DNA from: Burkholderiales bacterium
Lineage (GTDB): Bacteria; Pseudomonadota; Gammaproteobacteria; Burkholderiales; Burkholderiaceae_C
DNA length: 64,000 bases
Assembly (NCBI GenBank): GCA_016000195.1
Contig: JAECRO010000001.1
Location: 25,075 to 89,074 of the forward strand
Direction: 5' to 3'
The stretch's first letter is position 1. Each line of letters opens with the position of its first letter. The position numbers and the translations under genes were made by a program. The notes below the pieces were generated by a model. The model had not been told where the DNA came from. It saw only the letters and a list, made by a program, of their open reading frames with translations, and did no database searches. Shown here in pieces: positions 58,263 through 64,000 of this stretch.

Positions 58263-59552
58263 ATGCGTTTCATCCATACCGCTGACCTGCATATCGACAG
58301 CCCCTTGCGCGGCCTGAGCCGCTACCAGGGCGCGCCGCTGGAGCGCCTGCGCAGCGCCACGCGCCGCGCGCTGGAGCGGCTGGTGGAACTGGCGGTTGTC
58401 GAAAAAGTCGATTTCGTGCTGATGGCCGGCGACCTGTACGACCGCGACTGGCAGGACTTCCACACCGGCCTGTTCGTCAATGCGCAACTGGTGAGGCTGA
58501 AAAATGCCGGCATCCAGGTCTTCATCGTCCAGGGCAACCACGATGCGCAGAGCCACATGACCCGGCAGATTCCCTGGCCCGACAACGTCAAGGTGTTTTC
58601 CAGCCGCAGCGCCGAAACGGCCCACCTGAAAGCGCTGGGCGTGGCGATTCACGGCCACAGCTTTCCGAACCGCGAGGTGCCCGAGAACCTCGTGCCCGGC
58701 TACCCGGCAGCAGTGCCGGGCTGTTTCAACATTGGCCTGCTGCACACCAGCCTGACCGGCACGGACGGTCACGACACCTACGCGCCAGCCACTCTGTCCG
58801 ACCTGAAAGCCAAGGGCTACGACTACTGGGCGCTGGGCCATGTCCACGCCCGGCAGGTGGTCTGCGAAGCGCCGCGCGTCGTCTTTCCGGGCAACCTGCA
58901 GGGCCGCCACGCGCGCGAGACCGGCCCCAAGGGCTGCGAGCTGGTGACGCTCGAAGGTGCCACGCTCACGGCGCGCTTCGTGCCGCTGGACGTGGTGCGC
59001 TGGCATCAGGTGGAAATTGACATGCAGCCGGTTTTGCAGCTCGACGACGTGCGGCGAACGGTGGTGCAGGCGCTGCAGTCCGCCGTGGCCGATGCCGGCG
59101 AAGTGCTGCACGCCATGCGCGTGGTGCTGACCGGGCAGACGCCGCTGCAGGCGCTCGAAGCCAGCCAGCCCGGCACGCTCGAAGCGGCGGTGCAGGCGGC
59201 GGCGCAGGAGGTATCCAGCGCCGATGTCTGGATCGAGCAGGTCAGGCTCAGGCTGCGCTCGCCGCTGGACCGCGAGCGCATCGCTCAAGGCGCAGGCGCG
59301 CTGGGCGAGCTGGTGCGCTGGGTCGATGAGCTCTCTGGCGATGGCCAGTCGCTGGAGAAATTTTGCCGCGACGCGCTGACCGAAGTGCTGGGCAAGCTGC
59401 CCGCCGAGGTGCAGGCGGCGCTGGCGCACGACCAGGCCGACGGCGACATTCCGCGCCTGGACGACGCCGCCGCGCTGCTGGCGCTGGTCAGGGATGCCGA
59501 AGCCACCTTGCTGGCGCGTTTGAATGTCCCCGACGAAAAAGCCGCTTCATGA
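58263..59552 (+). CDS. yhaO: SbcD/YhaO-type metallophosphoesterase exonuclease
   Basis: 429 aa. Mre11-like nuclease with metal-binding motifs TADLHID (Asp8, His10), GDLYDRD, GNHDAQ and GHVHARQ. YhaO-type proteins pair with an SMC-like ATPase for DNA break processing. Its stop overlaps the partner start as ATGA. Confidence 0.92.
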   Translation: MRFIHTADLHIDSPLRGLSRYQGAPLERLRSATRRALERLVELAVVEKVDFVLMAGDLYDRDWQDFHTGLFVNAQLVRLKNAGIQVFIVQGNHDAQSHMTRQIPWPDNVKVFSSRSAETAHLKALGVAIHGHSFPNREVPENLVPGYPAAVPGCFNIGLLHTSLTGTDGHDTYAPATLSDLKAKGYDYWALGHVHARQVVCEAPRVVFPGNLQGRHARETGPKGCELVTLEGATLTARFVPLDVVRWHQVEIDMQPVLQLDDVRRTVVQALQSAVADAGEVLHAMRVVLTGQTPLQALEASQPGTLEAAVQAAAQEVSSADVWIEQVRLRLRSPLDRERIAQGAGALGELVRWVDELSGDGQSLEKFCRDALTEVLGKLPAEVQAALAHDQADGDIPRLDDAAALLALVRDAEATLLARLNVPDEKAAS

Positions 59553-62500
59553 AAATCCGCACCCTGTTTTTAAAAGCCTTCGGCCCGTTCACCGACACCA
59601 CGCTGGATTTTTCCGGCCCGGCCGGCCTGCACCTGATTTACGGCGCGAACGAGGCGGGCAAGTCCTCGGCGCTGCGCGCCATCACCGATTTGCGCTACGG
59701 CATCCCGATGCGCAGCAAGGATGATTTTGTCCACGAGTTCAAGAACATGCGCGTGTCGGGCTGCTTCGAGGACGTGGCGGGCCGCGCCGTCGGCCTGACC
59801 CGGCGCAAGGGCAACAACGACACGCTGGCGGGCGCCGACCCGCTCACCGGCCTGCAGTTGGCCGGCGGCGTGGTCCCGCCCGAGGTGCTGCTGGCGCTGA
59901 CCGGCGGCGTGGCGCGCGAGCAGTTCGAGACCATGTACGGGCTCAATTCCCGGCATCTGCGCAAGGGCGGGCAGCTGCTGATTCAGGGCGAGGGCGAGCT
60001 GGGCGCGGCGCTGTTCGAGGCCAGCACCGGCTCGGCGGGCATCAGGCAGATGCTGCAAACCCTGCAGGAAGACGCCAAAAAATATTTCAACCCGCGCAGC
60101 AAGGCGCCGATTCTCAACGAAGCGCTGCGCCAGCTCGACGAGGCCAGGCAGCGCTACCGGCTGGCCGTCACCAAGCCCGACCAATGGAAAATCCTGAAGC
60201 GCGAGCATGAGGCGGCCGAGCTGCATCTGGCGACCGTCAGGCAGGCGCTGGCCGGGCAGCGGCGGCGCCAGGCTGAACTGGCCGAGCTGCGCGCCGTCGA
60301 ACCGCTGCTGCAGCAACTGGCGCTGAACGAGCAGGGCTGGGCGCAAGTCGAAAGCCATGTGGCGCTGCCCGAAGACGCCAGAGAGCGGCGGCTGGCCGCG
60401 CTGCAGCAGCAGGCCCAGGCACGCAAGGCGCTGGCCGACGCCGAAGCCGCGCTGGCCGACTGCCGCGCCGCCTTGCAGGCGCTGCGCATCGAGCCGCTGC
60501 TGCTGACGCACGCGCCCGCCATTGACCGACTGGTGGCTGACCTGGCCCTGGTGCGGCGCGGGCGCGACGAGCGCCTGCGGCTGCAGGCCGAGGCTGACTC
60601 AGAAGCCGCTCAGCTGCTGCTGCAGGCGGCGCAAATCATGGGGAGCGGCCAGAGCCCGGACAGCCTGGACGCATTTTTCCGGCTCGCGCCTGCGGCGGCG
60701 GATCAGGCAGAACTGGCGCGTTTGCTCGATGAGTTCAAGCGTCTGACGCAGGCGCTGGAGAACGCCCGGAAACAACTGGATGTATCGCAGCGCAAGCTGG
60801 ACCAGCACCGGCGCGAGTTGCTGGAAGCGCCCGCGCTGCCCTTGCAGCAGGCGCTGGCGCTGGCGCTGGGGCAGGCGCAACTGCTGGGCGATGCGCCGCA
60901 GCGGCTCGCCAGCCTGCAGGCCGCACTTGGCGCCGAGCAGCGCCTGCTGGCGCAGGCGTTGCTTGATCTGGGGCTGGCTTCGCCGCAGGCGCTGACGGCC
61001 TCGCGCTGGCTGCCAGCGGCGGACATTGACGCTTACGAGCAGGCGCAGCGCGATCTGGCGCAGCAGGTCGCGCTGCGCCAGATCGACATGAAAAAGCTGC
61101 AAACCGATCTGGCGCTGCAGCAGCGGCGGCACAAAAGCTTGTGCGCCACCGGCGAAGTCGTCACCGCCGAGACCCTGCGCCAGGCCAGAGAATTGCGGGA
61201 GGCGTTTTGGCAGGGACTGCGCAGTGCGTTCATTGACCCGCCGCCCCAAGCCGCGCAGCCAGTGCCGACTCATGCTGTCAGTGATGCGACCCTCGGCCCA
61301 AGTCCGGAAGTCTTGCCCGGCGACCTGCCGAACGCCTTCGAGCGCTCGCAGGCGCAGGCCGACCGGCAGGCCGATTTGCTGCGCGAAGGCGCGGCGCGGG
61401 CCGCTGAAATGGCCGAATGCGAGCAGCGCATCGCCGAGATGACGCAGTCGCTGGCTGAACTCCAGCAGGCCCGCGCTGAACAGGCCCAGGCGCTGGCCGC
61501 ACTCGATGAAAACTGGCAGGCCCATCTGGCGCGCCTGGGGCTTGCGCCCGGAACGGCTGCGCTGGTGCGTGAATGGCAGGCGCGGCGCAAGACTGCGCTG
61601 GAATGCCACGAGCGCCTCACCGTCGTTGCGCAAGATCATGACCGGCTGGCGCAGCAAATCAGCGCCGCCGCGCAGCGCCTGCTGGCGGCCCTGGGTGCGC
61701 TGGGGCTGGCCCCGCCGGACGGCGCTGCACCCTTGCCCGCCCTGATCGCGCTGGGCGCCGATGCCGACCGCCGCCTGCTGGCGCAGCAGGCGGCCATCGC
61801 CCAGCGCGCCAGCGACATGGCCAGTCTGGCGCAGGACATCGCGGACGCGCAAGCCAGCATCGCCGAACTGACGGCGCTGCGCCAGGGTTGCCAGAGCGCC
61901 CTGGACGGCAAAGCCCGCTTGCTGTATCTGGGTCAGGGCGCGGCGGCTGAAACCCTCAAAGCGCGGCTGGCCGAATTGCAGCATTGGACGCAGGACTACC
62001 AGCGTCATGGCGAGCATTTGCAGCAGGTCAGGACGCTGAAAGACAGCGACGCCGCCGCCCTCGGCGCCGCCAGCGCGCTGGGCCAGCTGGTGCAGGAGCC
62101 GGTCTGGGAGCACCAGGAAGCCTGGCTCGATGCGCTGGTCCTGCGGCTGGACGCCACCCGCGAGGCGGTGCAATTAAAAGCCGCCGGGGAGCGCAGCGAA
62201 GCCGATGAGGTTCGGCGCCAGCAGGGCGCACTGGCCGATTTGCAAAGCGCCGCGCAGGCGCTTGCGCAACTGGTGGCGCAGGCCGGCGTGCAGGATGCCG
62301 ATGCACTCCAGGAGGCCGAAACCCGCTCGGAGCAGCGGCGCACGGCAGCGGCGCGGCTGCAGGATTTGCAGGCACAACTGGCCCAAACCTCGGCCAGGGA
62401 CGCCGCCACGCTGCGCGCCGAACTGGCCGGTCTGGACCGCGTGGCGATTGACGGCGAAAAGCAGGCCTGCGCGGCCGGCATTGCACGGCTGGAGGCTGAT

Positions 62501-63130
62501 GAGCAAGCCGCCATCGACGCCGAGCAGGCCACCCGCATCGCACTCGCGCGGATCGACACCTCGGACGACGCCGCCCAGGCCCGGGAGGAAATGGAAGCCG
62601 CGATTGCCCGTTACCGGGCCGGCGTTCGGCCATGGGCGCAACTCAAGCTCGCGGAAGCCTTGCTCGGCGAAGCCCTGCGCCGCCACCGCGAAAAAGCGCA
62701 AGGCCCCGTGGTGGCGCTGGCTGGCGATTATTTCCGGCTCATGACCGGCGGGCGCTTTGCGCGGCTGCTGGTCGATGCCGACAGCGATGCGCCCGTGTTG
62801 CTGGTCCAGCCCGCGCAAGGCAAGCCCATGGACATTTCAGCGCTGAGCGAAGGCACGGCGGACCAGTTGTACCTGGCGCTGCGGCTGGCCGCGCTGGAGG
62901 TGCAGCGCCAGCCCGACCGGATGATGCCGCTGGTGCTGGACGATGTGTTCATGACCGCCGATGACGAGCGCGCCGCCCACATGTTCGGCGCACTGGCAAA
63001 ATTCGCCGCAGCGTCCCAGGTGCTGGTGTTCACGCATCACCATCACCTGCTGGAAGTGGCGTCCAGAGCGGTTGGAGGCAACGGGCTGCGGCTTCACCGG
63101 CTGGAATCCGCTGTCGAGCGCAGCGCCTGA
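59549..63130 (+). CDS. yhaN: YhaN-type SMC-like ATPase (Rad50/SbcC relative)
   Basis: 1193 aa from ATG 59549. N-terminal Walker A in YGANEAGKSSALRAITD, a very long Ala/Gln/Leu-rich coiled coil (about 190-1050) and the C-terminal Walker B/D-loop LVLDDVFMTADDERAAHMF. With YhaO it forms a DNA end-processing complex. No transmembrane segment or truncation is seen. Confidence 0.92.
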   Translation: MKIRTLFLKAFGPFTDTTLDFSGPAGLHLIYGANEAGKSSALRAITDLRYGIPMRSKDDFVHEFKNMRVSGCFEDVAGRAVGLTRRKGNNDTLAGADPLTGLQLAGGVVPPEVLLALTGGVAREQFETMYGLNSRHLRKGGQLLIQGEGELGAALFEASTGSAGIRQMLQTLQEDAKKYFNPRSKAPILNEALRQLDEARQRYRLAVTKPDQWKILKREHEAAELHLATVRQALAGQRRRQAELAELRAVEPLLQQLALNEQGWAQVESHVALPEDARERRLAALQQQAQARKALADAEAALADCRAALQALRIEPLLLTHAPAIDRLVADLALVRRGRDERLRLQAEADSEAAQLLLQAAQIMGSGQSPDSLDAFFRLAPAAADQAELARLLDEFKRLTQALENARKQLDVSQRKLDQHRRELLEAPALPLQQALALALGQAQLLGDAPQRLASLQAALGAEQRLLAQALLDLGLASPQALTASRWLPAADIDAYEQAQRDLAQQVALRQIDMKKLQTDLALQQRRHKSLCATGEVVTAETLRQARELREAFWQGLRSAFIDPPPQAAQPVPTHAVSDATLGPSPEVLPGDLPNAFERSQAQADRQADLLREGAARAAEMAECEQRIAEMTQSLAELQQARAEQAQALAALDENWQAHLARLGLAPGTAALVREWQARRKTALECHERLTVVAQDHDRLAQQISAAAQRLLAALGALGLAPPDGAAPLPALIALGADADRRLLAQQAAIAQRASDMASLAQDIADAQASIAELTALRQGCQSALDGKARLLYLGQGAAAETLKARLAELQHWTQDYQRHGEHLQQVRTLKDSDAAALGAASALGQLVQEPVWEHQEAWLDALVLRLDATREAVQLKAAGERSEADEVRRQQGALADLQSAAQALAQLVAQAGVQDADALQEAETRSEQRRTAAARLQDLQAQLAQTSARDAATLRAELAGLDRVAIDGEKQACAAGIARLEADEQAAIDAEQATRIALARIDTSDDAAQAREEMEAAIARYRAGVRPWAQLKLAEALLGEALRRHREKAQGPVVALAGDYFRLMTGGRFARLLVDADSDAPVLLVQPAQGKPMDISALSEGTADQLYLALRLAALEVQRQPDRMMPLVLDDVFMTADDERAAHMFGALAKFAAASQVLVFTHHHHLLEVASRAVGGNGLRLHRLESAVERSA

Positions 63131-63167
63131 AGCCTGCAGGCGGATCCATGCTCGCCCCAGCCTGGAT

Positions 63168-63231
63168 TTTTGATGATTTCATGCTCAGGCGCAATGCCAA
63201 TAAGCATAAGCAGCTATCATTTTTATAGTTG
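63168..63231 (-). repeat. Dispersed hairpin repeat, copy C
   Basis: On the minus strand ACTATAAAAATGATAGC is followed by TGCTTATGCTTATTGGC and ATTGCGCCTGAGC, ending ATGAAATCATCAAAA. It lies between yhaN and the next gene, ending 20 bp before that gene's start. Confidence 0.75.
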
Positions 63232-63251
63232 TCGAAAGAAAAGAGGATGAC

Positions 63252-63533
63252 ATGATTGTTCGTTTCCACATCGACCCGATGGAGCAAACCCTGTACGAAT
63301 ACAGCGTCACCTATGAAGGCGAGTCGCTGTATGCCGATGTTGGCCTGGGTTCCATCGAGGAATGCATCGTTGCCGCCACAGAAGGGCTGGACCAGGAAGC
63401 CGTGGCGGCCGAAATAGCCTACAAGGGCGTGATCAGCGGCACGTATGCGCTGGCGTCTCTGGCGTTGATGTCGGCGCAGATTGCCGACCATGCGCTGCAA
63501 ACCACCCTTGCCATTGAGGAAGTCAGCGACTAA
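63252..63533 (+). CDS. Small acidic protein of unknown function
   Basis: 93 aa behind AAAGAGG. Predicted soluble, with a beta-rich N-terminal half (MIVRFHIDPMEQTLYEY) and an Ala-rich helical C-terminal half. No family is recognised. Its stop overlaps the 3' end of the convergent 4.5S RNA gene by about 2 bp. Confidence 0.65.
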   Translation: MIVRFHIDPMEQTLYEYSVTYEGESLYADVGLGSIEECIVAATEGLDQEAVAAEIAYKGVISGTYALASLALMSAQIADHALQTTLAIEEVSD

Positions 63534-63640
63534 AAAAAGAAGGTGACGAGCCTTGACCCCGGCACTGGCTCCGCAGTTAGGGCTGCTTGGTTCCCCATCT
63601 GACCCGGTTGGCCGCTTTACCATGCGGGAAGGCCCGTCGC
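63532..63640 (-). ncRNA. ffs: Signal recognition particle 4.5S RNA
   Basis: Read leftward. The tip contains GGGTCAGATGGGGAACC followed by AAGCAGCCCTAACTGCGGAG and CCAGTGCCGGGG, the conserved Ffh-binding region. The ends pair (GACGGGCCTT with AAGGCTCGTC), and a seven-T run ends it. The 5' end is estimated from the -10 box. Confidence 0.9.
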
Positions 63641-63645
63641 TGCTG

Positions 63646-63651
63646 ATTATA
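63646..63651 (-). promoter_or_regulatory. -10 hexamer of ffs
   Basis: Perfect TATAAT on the minus strand, about 6 bp before the estimated 5' end of the 4.5S RNA. Confidence 0.8.
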
Positions 63652-63811
63652 GGGGCTTGGCATCAGCCTTTCAGGCCGTGCGCGCATTTCAGTCCAACGA
63701 AAGCGGGATCGCCTGATTCGGGCCATTCAATCCGGGGCATGATGGCCTTGCAGCAGAAGCAGGTGTTGCGCAGCGCGGCTGAGCCGCCCACCACAAGAAA
63801 GGTATCGAGTC

Positions 63812-64000
63812 ATGAAATGGACGCTTTTGGCGCAGGCCGGCGTGCTGCTTGTTTTTTCGGGCGGGGTCCGGGGCCAGGACCAACCGATGGATGCCCTGCA
63901 GGTTCGCAGCCTGGCTGCCACTTGCGCCGCCTGCCATGGCACGCAGGGCATGGCCCAGCCGGGCATGGCCCAGCCGGGCATGGCCCAGCCGGGCATGGCC
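63812..64000 (+). CDS. c-type cytochrome, 3' end cut by window
   Basis: 63 codons seen. A signal peptide (about 1-22, LLVFSGGVRG) is followed by the haem-binding CAACH (Cys38, Cys41, His42) in LAATCAACHGTQG. Right after it come four GMAQP-type units from a 15-bp tandem repeat. Related cytochromes of this family (for example the sulfide dehydrogenase cytochrome subunit) have one such unit, from memory. The rest lies outside the window. Confidence 0.85.
   Translation, partial: MKWTLLAQAGVLLVFSGGVRGQDQPMDALQVRSLAATCAACHGTQGMAQPGMAQPGMAQPGMA
63947..64000 (+). repeat. 15-bp minisatellite inside the cytochrome gene
   Basis: GGCATGGCCCAGCCG is repeated 3.6 times to the window edge and probably continues. 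The unit is a multiple of three, so the frame is kept at any copy number. Confidence 0.9.

Noticed and set aside
60599..62173. 524-codon frame antisense to the coiled-coil part of yhaN
   Set aside because: An artefact of the repetitive Ala/Gln codons on the coding strand.

Overview
The window is GC-rich chromosomal DNA from a betaproteobacterium, most likely order Burkholderiales, family Comamonadaceae and close to Polaromonas. This placement is inferred from gene order and protein character (ppsR/ppsA, the S6-PriB-S18-L9-DnaB block, zapA followed by 6S RNA, prkA-yeaH-ycgB, a PHB depolymerase, a beta-type 4.5S RNA). No rRNA or tRNA was found to confirm it.

Layout: 1-6.4 kb holds ppsR (cut by the window edge) divergent from ppsA, then a small membrane protein, a TPR protein and a two-subunit sodium:solute symporter. 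6.4-9.6 kb is rpsF-priB-rpsR-rplI and dnaB. 9.9-13 kb carries an M14 peptidase lipoprotein and dusA. 13.1-18 kb is the stress operon prkA-yeaH-ycgB. 18-27 kb is a propionyl-CoA/methylmalonyl-CoA module (GntR regulator, mutase, MeaB, PccB, PccA, probable epimerase), with a MazEF-like toxin-antitoxin pair set antisense between pccB and pccA. 27-31 kb is a large hybrid histidine kinase overlapping an RnfB-like ferredoxin gene. 31-35.4 kb has phaZ with a likely PhaR site, a DODA-type dioxygenase, a SWIB protein and rraA. 35.4-36.3 kb is 6S RNA, zapA and a zapB-like gene. 36.3-53.7 kb is a cobalamin riboswitch followed by a corrinoid uptake and salvage operon. That operon is interrupted between the CobC-type aminotransferase and cobQ by a TacAT-type toxin-antitoxin pair and a type III restriction-modification system. 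53.7-63.5 kb contains accessory genes (NYN/LOTUS protein, CapA-like protein, esterase) and a YhaO/YhaN repair pair. The window ends with the 4.5S RNA gene and a truncated c-type cytochrome gene.

Functional links: the B12 operon supplies the cofactor used by the methylmalonyl-CoA mutase encoded 16 kb upstream. MeaB and CobO are the chaperone and the adenosyltransferase for that cofactor.

The most unusual signal is a dispersed repeat of about 60-70 bp. It has a 5' GCTAY-N7-RTAGC hairpin and a second hairpin-like half, and ten copies were recognised by eye. Four lie between genes and six lie inside or overlap reading frames (meaB, pccA, phaZ, cobP, btuD, cbiB) without breaking them. A second repeat type is inserted in frame in cobQ. 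This resembles the known Rickettsia palindromic elements in behaviour. Type III mod recognition-domain mosaicism, a hexanucleotide repeat upstream of mod, and a 15-bp minisatellite in the cytochrome gene are further points of interest.
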